From: Triplophysa rosa
Lineage: Eukaryota; Chordata; Actinopteri; Cypriniformes; Nemacheilidae
Length of the DNA stretch: 64,000 nucleotides
Assembly: GCF_024868665.1 (NCBI RefSeq)
Contig: NC_079907.1
Coordinates: 14,095,706-14,159,705, forward strand
Reading direction: 5' to 3'
The translations under genes and the position numbers were made by a program. The notes beneath the pieces were generated by a model. The model searched no databases. It was given only the letters and a program-made list of their open reading frames with translations, and was not told the origin of the DNA. Of this stretch, positions 44,226-55,289 are shown piece by piece (the first letter of the stretch is position 1; the number at the start of each line of letters is the position of its first letter).

Positions 44226-44319
44226 TGCAGTACAAACAAAACATAGTTGTAATCAAAAGTTCACTACTGGTACAGGCACAGTTAAAGTACACTTAAAAGT
44301 ACATTTTATAAACTAAACA

Positions 44320-44554
44320 AAAAATTGAAAATGTTGGGTTATTTTCAACCCAGTGTCAGGTCAAAAAGGGACAAACCCAGCCGTTGGGTTAAATTGACCC
44401 AGAAAATGTTCATATTTGACCCTCAAAAATATTACAATAAACCATGATTTTGGGTTAAAACAATCAAGCATAGGTTAATTTACAACCACATCGCTGGATT
44501 TGTCCCTTTTTGACCCAAGGCTTGGTTGAAAATAACCCAGCATTTTTCAGAGTG
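44320..44554. mobile_element. Small palindromic TIR element (TGGGTTATTTTCAACC type)
   Basis: AATGTTGGGTTATTTTCAAC on the left is mirrored by GGTTGAAAATAACCCAGCAT on the right, with an inner mirrored pair AAAAAGGGACAAACCCAG and GATTTGTCCCTTTTTGACC. About 235 bp. It may be a CACTA-type MITE. Confidence 0.78.
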
Positions 44555-44747
44555 ACTAGTACCTTTATTATTGTATACTTACTATATTAAATCCTTTAGC
44601 ATCGATATAATCACTCTAACACATTGCAGATTGGCATTTTTGCTTTTATTAATTACAAGCAGCAATATTAAAAAAGAAAATGTTACAAATACTAAAATGA
44701 TTAACTGGAACATAGTTTACATCCACAGCCCAATGGCAAAGATTTAG

Positions 44748-45313
44748 GCCCAATCCCAATTCTATTTTCTACCCCTTCGCCTACCCCTCGCCCCTTCCCC
44801 TTGCCCCTTGAAACAAAGTGGCAAGGGGAAGGGTTACAAATTTTCCGCTAAGAAATGGTACACCACTACTACACTGGTATACGTCATCATACGTCGTTGC
44901 TAGCTCCTAACGTTACGTCAGAGGACATGCGCCGATGCACCGGGTATATGACATAAAAATATATTTTCTAATATCGTGCAATCAGTGCAGTCCGCTAGCA
45001 AACTTTAGCGATTTTTTTTGCAAACATTAAAAGAACATCACCATAAATACAAACACAAGATTGAATGTAACATACATAAAATGAAAAATTGTCATAAAAA
45101 TCCTTATTAATGGCAAAAACTACTTACATTTGGGTCTGCTTGCTCGAGTGAGCAGCCATGTTGGAAATTTCTCTTAGCCCTTCGTTTGAAGTGAGGTCCC
45201 GAAAAATCTTCGTTTGAAGGGCTATCTGGCCCTTCCCCTTACCCCTACCCCTCCAACCAAAAGAGAATTGAGAGAAAGTGTAGGGAAAAGGGGTAGAATT
45301 GGGATTGGGCCTT
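44748..45313. mobile_element. TIR element with CCCCTTCCCC-rich ends
   Basis: AGGCCCAATCCCAATTCTA on the left is mirrored by AGAATTGGGATTGGGCCT on the right. Subterminal C-rich tracts (CTACCCCTCGCCCCTTCCCC) occur on both sides. About 565 bp, no transposase frame. Confidence 0.82.
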
Positions 45314-46225
45314 AGACTAGCCTTTACTCTTTAGGGATGACAAACATCTGTGTAAGCGATCAGAATAGCCACCGAGATTCTCACTCACTCCCAAGCGGCT
45401 GCGCACAGCGAGGCTAAACCAGGGCCTCTATACCACCCCCCACTGCTACTCGGACCGCTGTTTGTCTTACGCCCCTAAAGACTTCCATCCAGGCCTTGAC
45501 GCAGGACAAGAGCGAGAGATGAGAGATTCATCACCATGAGAAGCAGATACTGATCAAAGCAGCGCACAGTTCTGTCTAAGCCTATCTAGAATCCGGGTTG
45601 CATGGTCCCTCTTCGACTCCCCTTTCCTCACACGAACCAAGAAAGTTTCGATTGCAGTTTGTCGCAAGGATAATTACTTCACCAGTCATTAATGTCGCTT
45701 CTCAGAGAGGAAGGTTGTTTTAATATTAATGTCCACGGGGGGACGAGGAATCAAAAACATTACTCTGCTACGCCGCTATGATCAGAGGGTCTGGCCTGCA
45801 GAGTGAGAAGAATCTCTTTGATTCTCTCCTGAGTTTTACAGTCCAGCGACCACTTTGTTATTCCTGAGTTGTTTGCTAATGAGATTTCCAGTCAAGTTGA
45901 AGCCATGTTTTTCTTGTCCCATTTTATGAAACTCAAGACCTCTTCTTCGCTTCCCCCAAAATAGAGGACTCTGTAAGCGCTATGTCTATATTCCATCCTC
46001 CCATGCCAGCGTTGAGAGATTTTAACCAGAAATCCTTTGTTGCTGAATGTGCAGCACATGGCATCAGGTGTATAACGGGCGGTACCGTCAAGGTCCCTTT
46101 AAGGAAAGTCTCCATTCGCAATGCCTCCAGGCAGCTGTTTCAGTCATACAAGAACAAGTCATCTGCTTGAATGGGGTAAGAATGATATCTCTAAAATCTT
46201 TTGCTGAAGTCACAAAAAAAATTCC
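45314..46225. other. Unique intergenic segment, possible regulatory DNA
   Basis: Balanced-composition sequence without repeats from about 45330 to 46190. Short frames (for example 45982-46170) lack splice sites or motifs. Confidence 0.4.
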
Positions 46226-46400
46226 AACCAACTAATAAACTCAAAAAAAATGGTTATTTTCAACCCAAAGCTGGGTCAAAAAGGGATGAGGCCAACCACT
46301 GGGTTAAATTAAACCCAGAAAACAATGGGTTAAAACTATCCGAAAGGTTAATTTATAACCCAATGGTTGTGTTCATCCATTTCATAAATTGTTTGACCCA
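46226..46400. mobile_element. Fragment of the TGGGTTATTTTCAACC-type element
   Basis: GGTTATTTTCAACCCAAAGC, then CTGGGTCAAAAAGGGATG and GGTTAATTTATAACCCAA. The ends are decayed; it is related to 44320-44554. Confidence 0.65.
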
Positions 46401-46434
46401 AAGTACATTAAATTTAGTTTCTTAAAGGAAAAAT

Positions 46435-46745
46435 TAATCTCAAATCAAAATTGTGTTGTTTTTTACTCACCCACATGACATTCAACATGTTTTAAGACCT
46501 CCCGGCATCTTCAGAACACAAATAGAGATATTTAGGTGACATCCAAGAGATTTCCAGGCCTCCTCATAGACATCATGGTTACAGTTGTTGTCAAGGTCCA
46601 GAAAAGTACTAAAGACATTGTTAAATTGGTCCATCCGCTCATAGTGGCTCAACTGAAATTTTTTGAAGTGACGAGAATACTTTATATTGTACGGTTGAGC
46701 AAAAAAGTGCAAGTCTTCCTCAATATCGAAATCATCAGACATTTT
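46435..46745 (-). mobile_element. Decayed dispersed repeat with minus-strand frame 46742-46482
   Basis: The frame of 86 codons begins MSDDFDIEEDLHFFAQPYN. From memory, a DIEEDLxFFAQPY stretch recurs in many repeat-derived fish predicted proteins, so I treat this as transposon-derived rather than a host gene. The rest of the frame is not recognised. Confidence 0.4.
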
Positions 46746-47168
46746 GCGAAGATCAACTTACATACAGCGTGCGTCTGCTTGTAAACACAGAGTTGCGCTT
46801 CCGGGTTGTCAGTCAGAACGTCGGCGTCTGCCCCCACCGTATGCACATGCTTCAAAGTGCTCTTTGCATTTCTTCATTCATTATTTGTACAGTAATGTTT
46901 ACTGTATAATTAAATTTGTAAATCTAATGAAGCATCATGTAGATCCACACTTCGACTTTAACTCATTCGTGTTCCTTCTGAATACTCATTTCAACATACT
47001 ATTATTTGGGACATACCAATTTTAATCTCGAATACTTTTTAGGATAGAGAGTATGCAAATTGGGACGCATGGATAGTAACCGTCACGAAAAATAAGTATC
47101 CTTCAAATTAATTTTATTAAGTAGGCTATACTTAAGTAAACCTTTAGGCACACTTTATGTAGTAAGTA

Positions 47169-48762
47169 CAAACCCGATTCCAAAAAAGTTGGGACACTGT
47201 ACAAATTGTGAATAAAAAAGGAATGCAATAATTTACGAATCTCATAAACTTATATTTTATTCACAATAGAATATAGATAACATATCAAATGTTGAAAGTG
47301 AGACATTTTGAAATGTCATGCCAAATATTGGCTCATTTTGGATTTCATGAGAGCTACACATTCCAAAAAAGTTGGGACAGGTAGCAATAAGAGGCCGGAA
47401 AAGTTAAATGTACATATAAGGAACAGCTGGAGGACCAATTTGCAACTTATTAGGTCAATTGGCAACATGATTGGGTATAAAAAGAGCCTCTCAGAGTGGC
47501 AGTGTCTCTCAGAAGTCAAGATGGGCAGAGGATCACCAATTCCCCCAATGCTGCGGCGAAAAATAGTGGAGCAATATCAGAAAGGAGTTTCTCAGAGAAA
47601 AATTGCAAAGAGTTTGAAGTTATCATCATCTACAGTGCATAATATCATCCAAAGATTCAGAGAATCTGGAACAATCTCTGTGCGTAAGGGTCAAGGCCGG
47701 AAAACCATACTGGATGCCCGTGATCTTCGGGCCCTTAGACGGCACTGCATCACATACAGGAATGCTACTGTAATGGAAATCACAACATGGGCTCAGGAAT
47801 ACTTCCAGAAAACATTGTCGGTGAACACAATCCACCGTGCCATTCGCCGTTGCCGGCTAAAACTCTATAGGTCAAAAAAGAAGCCATATCTAAACATGAT
47901 CCAGAAGCGCAGGCGTTTTCTCTGGGCCAAGGCTCATTTAAAATGGACTGTGGCAAAGTGGAAAACTGTTCTGTGGTCAGACGAATCAAAATTTGAAGTT
48001 CTTTTTGGAAAACTGGGACGCCATGTCATCCGGACTAAAGAGGACAAGGACAACCCAAGTTGTTATCAGCGCTCAGTTCAGAAGCCTGCATCTCTGATGG
48101 TATGGGGTTGCATGAGTGCGTGTGGCATGGGCAGCTTACACATCTGGAAAGGCACCATCAATGCTGAAAGGTATATCCAAGTTCTAGAACAACATATGCT
48201 CCCATCCAGACGTCGTCTCTTTCAGGGAAGACCTTGCATTTTCCAACATGACAATGCCAGACCACATACTGCATCAATTACAACATCATGGCTGCGTAGA
48301 AGAAGGATCCGGGTACTGAAATGGCCAGCCTGCAGTCCAGATCTTTCACCCATAGAAAACATTTGGCGCATCATAAAGAGGAAGATGCGACAAAGAAGAC
48401 CTAAGACAGTCGAGCAACTAGAAGCCTGTATTAGACAAGAATGGGACAACATTCCTATTCCTAAACTTGAGCAACTTGTCTCCTCAGTCCCCAGACGTTT
48501 GCAGACTGTTATAAAAAGAAGAGGGGATGCCACACAGTGGTAAACATGGCCTTGTCCCAACTTTTTTGAGATGTGTTGATGCCATGAAATTTAAAATCAA
48601 CTTATTTTTCCCTTAAAATGATACATTCTCTCAGTTTAAACATTTGATATGTCATCTATGTTGTATTCTGAATAAAATATTGAAATTTGAAACTTCCACA
48701 TCATTGCATTCTGTTTTTATTCACAATTTGTACAGTGTCCCAACTTTTTTGGAATCGGGTTG
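47169..48762 (+). mobile_element. Complete Tc1-like transposon with IR/DR ends
   Basis: The element spans 1594 bp between TA dinucleotides (47167-47168 and 48763-48764). The outer ends read AACCCGATTCCAAAAAAGTT and its inverse. Each arm (about 215 bp) repeats the core CAAAAAAGTTGGGACA internally (47374-47389 on the left, 48552-48568 inverted on the right). This is the IR/DR layout used by Sleeping Beauty-like elements. The transposase gene between them is uninterrupted. It is intergenic, well downstream of pten. Confidence 0.95.
47521..48543 (+). CDS. Tc1-like DD34E transposase, 340 residues, uninterrupted
   Basis: Cut-and-paste transposase acting on the flanking TIRs. The start chosen is ATG 47521 (MGRGSPIPPML), which gives the usual length of about 340 residues; the frame is open further upstream but that part lies in the TIR region. 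The N-terminal paired-like helix-turn-helix (KIAKSLKLSSSTVHNIIQRF) is followed by a GQGRKT basic hook and a second helix-turn-helix. The catalytic core has SDESKF (first D), FQHDNARPH (second D) and SPIENIW (E), with 34 residues between the last two. The end is GDATQW. No stop or frameshift is present, and DNA-binding and catalytic residues all appear intact, so activity is possible. Expression is unknown. Confidence 0.95.
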   Translation: MGRGSPIPPMLRRKIVEQYQKGVSQRKIAKSLKLSSSTVHNIIQRFRESGTISVRKGQGRKTILDARDLRALRRHCITYRNATVMEITTWAQEYFQKTLSVNTIHRAIRRCRLKLYRSKKKPYLNMIQKRRRFLWAKAHLKWTVAKWKTVLWSDESKFEVLFGKLGRHVIRTKEDKDNPSCYQRSVQKPASLMVWGCMSACGMGSLHIWKGTINAERYIQVLEQHMLPSRRRLFQGRPCIFQHDNARPHTASITTSWLRRRRIRVLKWPACSPDLSPIENIWRIIKRKMRQRRPKTVEQLEACIRQEWDNIPIPKLEQLVSSVPRRLQTVIKRRGDATQW

Positions 48763-48764
48763 TA

Positions 48765-49526
48765 CACAAATATAAATATACACTTATGTTAGTGTAGTTT
48801 TAGTACTACTTGGGACTAAATTGGTCAATTTCATAAAAGTATACTTGTAAATAAACAAACTTTAGGCCTATACAAATGAAGAGTTTGGTTCAAAAATCAT
48901 GTTTTTTATTATGCTATCATGTTTTAATTTTGTTTTATTGTGTTAGTTAGCTGTATTTTTTGAGTTATTATGGCTTAAATAAATAAAAAAAACTGTAGTT
49001 TGATTGAAATTAATTGGTATGCACAATAAAAAAACAGATTTTTGAAATTAAACCTTTTTATCATTTGAAGAACCTTTTTTTCGCCACAAACAACCTTTTG
49101 TTAAAAAAGAAAGGTTCTTCGGATGTTAAATGTTCTTTATGGAACCATTTAGACAAAAAAATATTTTTTAACAGTGTAAGAGAATATTCTCTAGCTCTTG
49201 TTTAGCTTGCAAGGGGACCAGGGTTTAATTCCTAACGTAGTGTATAATTATTTTAAAAAACAAGTGAATTGAATTAAATTGAATAATAGAACTTGGCAGT
49301 ATCTATATATTTATGTAGTAGCGTGCTTTAAGGCATAATTTCTACTCAAAAGAAAATATGCACCCTTAGTTTGGAGCCAGGTGGATTTTGGATACAAAAA
49401 AGTAACTTTGATAACTAACTTACAGAATTAATTTAGGTTGAAAAGTGGAAAAGGCATAGGTTACTGGCAATAATTATGCTCATCATGGTAAATTGAGAAA
49501 GCTTTACCAAGTGGCACATTTTTCTG
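48765..49526. other. Intergenic; partial MITE at 49012-49180
   Basis: At 49012-49180 AAGAACCTTTTTTTCGCCA is mirrored by AAAGGTTCTTCGG and then GGAACCATTTAGAC, ending AACAGTGTA. It resembles small fish MITEs built on AAGGTTCTTT. The remainder is AT-rich and featureless. Confidence 0.5.
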
Positions 49527-49660
49527 TACATACATTCGGCGCACATTTTATCTAAAGCGGCTTACATTTTATCAGGTCAAGAATTTACTGGGACTTGAAC
49601 CCATGACCTTGGTGTTGCTAGTGCAACGATCCACAGTCGAGCTACAGAAATGCAATGGTC
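49527..49660 (-). repeat. tRNA-derived SINE fragment (V-SINE-like)
   Basis: On the minus strand GGGTTCAAGTCCC is a good RNA polymerase III B box, followed by the V-SINE tail core TAAGCCGCTTTAGATAAA. It is not a tRNA gene because no cloverleaf can be drawn. A second tRNA-like scrap (AGGACTTGAACCCC) lies at about 49755-49830. Confidence 0.65.
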
Positions 49661-49830
49661 TCATTAGCAAATGTCAAAGATGCTTTCTTCCGGACCACAT
49701 ACATGGCACGGATCACTGGTGATTTCTCTTGTTTTATTTAAAAATAATTATATACCAAGTCAGGACTTGAACCCCGTTCCTTGCATACTAAACATGAGCT
49801 ACACCACTAAACTAACATGTCTCATGCTTA

Positions 49831-51037
49831 AAGTTTTTTCTTCCTTCGGTTATGTGTTATCTGGCCTAGGACACTAGGTGACTGGTGCCCCCTCCAAACA
49901 AAACAGATGCATGCCGTTCCCGACCAAGCTGATCGGATTGTGTCCCACTCCAGCCAAAGGCAAAGGCAGGGAAGGGGTGTTCAAGCGGAGAACACATATT
50001 CCCCAGACTGCACTGGAGCCACACAGTGGGAAGTGGATGAAAGTAAACACAGCATGTGGAGGGAAAAATGATGCTGAAATTGCTTTCTCTAAAAAAAATG
50101 TCTGACGAAATTTGGGTGACCCCTGGCCTTTCCCACAACCATAAAAGCCCAAGTGTCTGCAGGCCACAGCCTACCACTGCAGCGGGTAAACTATCATACA
50201 GCCTCTCTCTCTCTGTCTCTTTCGCTCATGCTGTCACATTCTTTCCTCCTTTATCCTCCCACATGTCCTAATTACTTGATCTCCATGACAATAATGTAAC
50301 TTTCTTTACAGCCTGACTTTTGAAATATGTTCTCCAATTATACGTCTGTGAATTTGCTAATGGCAACAAAAACTCAAAATGGACCAAAAAGGGCAGACGT
50401 CTACAGCATTTGCGTTTGTTGAAGAAAATTCCAGTGCTTGCAAGGCAGCAAAAAAGTTGTAATTGTTTGAGGAAAGTTTTGGGTCGTATTTTGGTCACCC
50501 GTGTATGAGAATCAGTCACTCAGCAGCGTAAAGAAAGCAATAAATCCAATGCTCTTGGTACTGATATTAGCATCTGGAAGAACAGTATGGTGCAGTATGC
50601 TGGAGACAAGTATGCATGTTTTAACAAAGTATTTGATCAAGTGTATGATTCTGAAGTTATTTAACTTAAAAGCAATGGCTACACAATTGGTACAGTACAC
50701 TGTGAGATCCCCATCAGTTCAATTCCTGCAAATTCAAAAAGCCACAGAAGCTAAAGGAATGTTCTTGATGACCAAAAACCCATGATGAGTTGTCCAAACC
50801 TTGGTGACTATGACACCCTCACTGTTGAAAAGAGTAAGAAAACAAACAAACAGTAAACAAAGCTTGAGCAAAAAAGCATATTTTGAGCTCGACATACAGT
50901 GGCCTAAATGTGCCAGTTTTGATTCTGTTCTAATGTTTATATACAATCTTATTTTACCCTCTCACATAGAAACACTCTGTGGTTAACGCCAAGCCTTCAA
51001 TATGACACATTGTATTTCCTATTACAGCATCATCTTA
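49831..51037. other. Intergenic, no gene seen
   Basis: Overlapping frames of 70-103 codons occur on both strands at 49866-50177 without motifs. The rest is AT-rich. Confidence 0.4.
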
Positions 51038-51415
51038 AAGGTGCAGTGTGTAATTCTTTGGAGGATCTAGTGACAGAAATGCAATATAACATACATAAGT
51101 ATGTGTTCAAAGGTGTATGAAGACCTTACATAATGAAGCGTTATGTTTATATTACCTCAGAATGAGCTATTTCTATCTACATACACCACGGGTCCCCTTG
51201 CATTGAATTCGCCATGTTGTTTCTACAGTAGCCCTGAACGGACAAACTGCTCGACAGAACGTGTTTCGTAAAAACGTTATCTCCTTCGGCAAAAAATGAC
51301 ATCAGCCACCGTAGTGCTTCGAAAGGAATGGGGAGGGGGTGGAACGAGCCGCTGGTTGCAATTCGCAACCTCACAACTAAATGCCGCTAAATTTCAAACA
51401 TTGGACCTTTAAGGA
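51038..51415. mobile_element. TIR element (TTAAAGGTCCAATGTTTG type)
   Basis: AAAGGTGCAGTGTGTAATTC on the left and CAAACATTGGACCTTTAA on the right. The interior has GTTGCAATTCGCAACCTCAC, which recurs in diverged inverted form at 53020-53040. About 378 bp. Confidence 0.78.
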
Positions 51416-52879
51416 AAAGCACTACTTGTACAAAAGAGAGATCGATCCAGGTTTTTGTTATATAATGCTTGGCATTTATATATAGTAGTAACTTTCGAAG
51501 ACTAATTACACAAACTCCGTAATCTTTAAGCTTTAAACCAGTTTGAATATATTAATTTCCTTTAAAGGGAACAGCTCCATAATCAGATGTGTACTTGAAG
51601 AATGCGTTTCATTTTCAGACTGAAGTTAATGGTCTCATCAAAAACTCATCCGAACAAACACATCGGGACTCCAGTGGGCTTTATGTCAGCGTAGGCTGTC
51701 TCAGACAACTTTACAAGCGGACTAAGAATGAACCGAGGTGATTGAATTCTCCACCAAGCCTCCGTCTGACTGTTTAATACACTCAAGGCTGTCTGAAATG
51801 CAATATACATGCTCTGTTTTATTGAAGCTAATATACTTTTGAACATCTAAATGAATAATACACAGCATATGAGACCCGGCCGAGCATATGAAGTGTTTGG
51901 TGGTAGTGAAAATAAGGAAATGATGGGAAATGTATGTAACCAGTCAAAACAAAGTAACAGACGTGCCCTCACATCTGATTGGCTGTGCCTCTCCGGCTCG
52001 CTCCCTTCCCCCACTCAGCCCCGAAATGAGACAGAAGTGCTCACGCCAGCTCTACCAGATTTCTGCCCTCTTTTCTGCAGTCTAAAGTCCAAAGCTGTAA
52101 CAGATTTACAACTAGGGGAGGGCTATTGTGTATAATACAGAGCGCTGGTCTAATCTGAGTTGAAAAGGCTTTGGCAGAGTTAGATTGTCCTGCTCGTGGT
52201 TCTGTCCAAGTAATGCACTCTTCCTTTTATACACGAGCCCTTTATAAAGCTGATTAATGAGAGAAGGACTATAAAATGAGCAGATAGCAATCAGACAGCA
52301 TGGCAGGCCAACTTCTTTAAACTTTTAAGGAGTTGAAGTGGGTCAAGACTGTATTCTGCACAGGGGCTGCTCAGAAACCCTAGAAATGAAAGCGTAAAGC
52401 AACTTGAATGAGTAAATCTGTCTGGGTGAAGTCGGAGAGAGAGGTATGTGGTGTTACAGGCTTACACACACATTAATAGGTGTGTGTGTGTGCGCGTCTC
52501 CACTCCCTTGAGAGAATGAGCGTGCACACTTCCCCTAGAAGTTAAGGGTTAGGGTGTGCCACTGCCATAGCGCATGTACAACCAACCATCTCAATTCTCC
52601 TCTCACGAGAGATTCGGACGTTTATCATGCACTTAAACTGTCTCTGGGTTCATATCAGACACATATGTGCTCTTATATAACGTCCGAGATCAATTTATAT
52701 GCACATATACTCTCTACATCCAGCACATACACTTTATTGTAACTGCAAACCATCTTTAACTTGATAAAGGTTTCATATGAACCACTGATTCAACGTCTAT
52801 GCTAGAAGATGTGGTTCTGTTTCCAGGACTTACATCCTCAGCCTCTGTAAGAACCAGAATCGTGTACTACAGAAATGAA
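51416..52879. other. Unique intergenic segment, possible regulatory DNA
   Basis: Mostly non-repetitive. A stretch at about 52140-52330 has homeobox-type GATTAATGAG and no coding potential. A short GT run lies near 52480. Confidence 0.4.
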
Positions 52880-52964
52880 ATCTGATGCTAAAATAAAATT
52901 TAAAAAAAAAAATGAGTACAATAGTAAGGGATTTTGAGGTATGCAAACCTTTTAGATTTACCTG

Positions 52965-53190
52965 GTTTTCTGCATTAATGGAGCAATGTGTACAACCATA
53001 TTTTAGCGGCATCTAGTGGTGAGATTGCGAATTGCAACCAATGGCTCACTTCACCCCTCCGTTTCGAAACACTATGGTGGCTGCACAGAACTAAGATGTT
53101 GTCACATTCACTTCTTTGTTGAAGGAGATAAACTATTTACAAAACACGCTTTGTAGAGCAGTTTTTCATGGAACTTTAACTGGTCTAAAA
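52965..53190. mobile_element. Diverged fragment related to the element at 51038-51415
   Basis: ACAACCATATTTTAGCGGC, GCGAATTGCAACCA, TTGTTGAAGGAGATAAAC and CAAAACACGCTTTG correspond to inverted pieces of the 51 kb element. Confidence 0.6.
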
Positions 53191-53464
53191 TATGATCACA
53201 GTAGACAAATACAGTCTGCTTAAATAACATCCAAACAATACATTTTCATTGTAAACACAGCTTGAACAAGCCACAAATGGCCCTCTTTGGGTAGCAATAA
53301 CCTTCATCAAACGCTTCCTGTATGTGCAGATACGACTTGCGTAAAGGTCAGGAAACATTCTGCATTGTTTCTTTTTACAAAAATTGTGAATAGAAAAAAA
53401 GGTTAATAAATCATATTTGGCAAAATAATGAAAACATTATAATTCATTTTTTTCCATTTTGGCT

Positions 53465-53705
53465 CAAAAATTCACCCAAAAATTATTTGATCAATTGCTC
53501 AGGCTCATGTCATTCCAAACCTGTATGACTTTCTGTCTTCTGCAGAACACAAAAGAAGATATTTTAAAGAATGTTGTTAACCAAACAACATCCACCCCCC
53601 CACTGACTTCAATGGTATGGACACAAAACCATTTCTCAAAATATCTTCATTTGTGTTTCACAGAACAAAGAAAGGCATACATGTTTTGAACAACATGAAG
53701 TTAAA
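53465..53705. mobile_element. Foldback MITE fragment (GGGATAGTTCACCC family)
   Basis: TTCACCCAAAAATTAT, AAAAGAAGATATTTTAAAGA and AATATCTTCATTTGTGTTTC. The ends are decayed. Confidence 0.75.
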
Positions 53706-54289
53706 TATGCATTAAATATGGTAACATACATGTATCCCTATAAAACAGTCAATGACATACAGCAAGAATAAAGCTCTTTAATAAATGTGATTTCCAAAGG
53801 ATTTTATGATACGTTTCATTGCAGACTTCAAAATCTAATTCTCAAACTCCAGAGAACACTGAATACTGGTTTGATCTCAGTAGAAACAGCCGAGAAGTGA
53901 GAGACTTCTTCATTTGATCTCTCATCTAATTCTTGTCTAGAACAAACAATTGAGAGATTAGAGATCTCATTTGTGATTTTTCTCTTCTATGGGGACATAT
54001 ATTTCTCAGGCAGGGCCAACTTTGTGGTGTGGCACCATTTCACAAGCTACAGATGGCATGGATCCTGCTGGCATTGCGTAAAGCATAAGGCCCGTTAATG
54101 ACTCTCTGCACTCTCAAAACAATCCCTGAGAAGAGCTCAGGCAGGAGGCTTGCACTAGCTGGACGGCTTGTGCTCAAGTCCCCTTGATGTCTGGATGCTT
54201 TCTGGGGTTTGGAACAGAAGACAGAAATGACAGTTTTATGTGGATCTGCTGGAACTAGATTGGCTGGTACTTATTTGTAATTTCTTCAT

Positions 54290-55285
54290 GTAAGGGATAA
54301 TGTACATACTGATGGGGTTTATTTTGCAATAACTAGCTGGCTGTACATTATCATGTGTATTATAATGAGTAAATTGTTGGATATCGTCGCTGACCTTCAG
54401 AAAACTCGGATGTCCATGCTTTCAGGAAATGGAAAAACTTTACACTGTAAGCTGCAAAGTTGACAAGCACTTTTTGATGACCTTTTATTGGTTAAATATT
54501 TGCATAACCCATTGACAAACATAAAGTGTCACTAATAATAATGAATTATGGCAAAAAACCCCACGAAAAATAGAGATATGAGGTTTCTTAAGGACAGCAG
54601 AAAAACAATATAAAAATGTATTAGCTCATTTGTAACAAATGCAGACCTTCCACAAGAAAAAACAATTATTTTGGTTTTAAGACAAGTTTTCTGTGAAAAA
54701 CGTACATTGGAATGTAGCGACTAGCCAATCAGAATCAAGTATTCCAGAGCACAATGTAATAATGACCTTTAAAAGGCCTTAAAGACTACGTCATGTGCCC
54801 CCATTTTTGAGCTAATTGTATTTGTGCAATTTCCAAAAAACACTCTCAATCGCTCTAAATTTAAGAGCGATTGCCTTAAGAACCACAATGGTTACAAACT
54901 CTCTCTATAATCTTAACACCCGAATTTTAAGTGTGCAATTTGTCTGATAGCATTATTATTATGGCGCTCTAGAATACTTGATTCTGATTGGCCCATCGCA
55001 ACATTCCAAGGTCTTTCTAAACATAAATTGAATATAAATATTTATTTTAATAACATACATGACATATTTACAAGTGATTAAACCAAATGGCATATTCGTG
55101 GCATCTGAACGTCGTATCTTACCTTTAAACCGAAAGTAAATGGGTTTTCCTTGCCGAAGGTCTGCATTCGTTAAAAATGAGCTAATCAAATATTTCAAAT
55201 CAATATTTGATGCTTCGCGTCAGTCCTAATCACACTGTCGGGGTTTATTCTTGCTATAACCACCGGCTGCCTGTACATTATCCCT
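54290..55285. mobile_element. TIR element about 1 kb
   Basis: TAAGGGATAATGTACAT on the left is mirrored by TGTACATTATCCCTCA on the right. Subterminal GGGGTTTATTTTGCAATAAC and GGGGTTTATTCTTGCTATAA recur as a second pair. The middle holds a perfect 10-bp hairpin, CAATCGCTCT/AGAGCGATTG, at about 54847-54873. No transposase frame. Confidence 0.65.
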
Positions 55286-55289
55286 CACA

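Noticed and set aside
47308..47520. Upstream extension of the Tc1 transposase to 411 codons
   Set aside because: The extra codons lie in the left inverted repeat; the ATG at 47521 gives the normal family length and N-terminus.
49560..49660. Possible tRNA gene on the minus strand
   Set aside because: Only a B box is convincing and the sequence runs into a SINE tail, so it is a SINE fragment.
49866..50177. 103-codon and 97-codon overlapping minus-strand frames
   Set aside because: Several frames are open on both strands at once, with no motif, splice context or homologue that I recognise.
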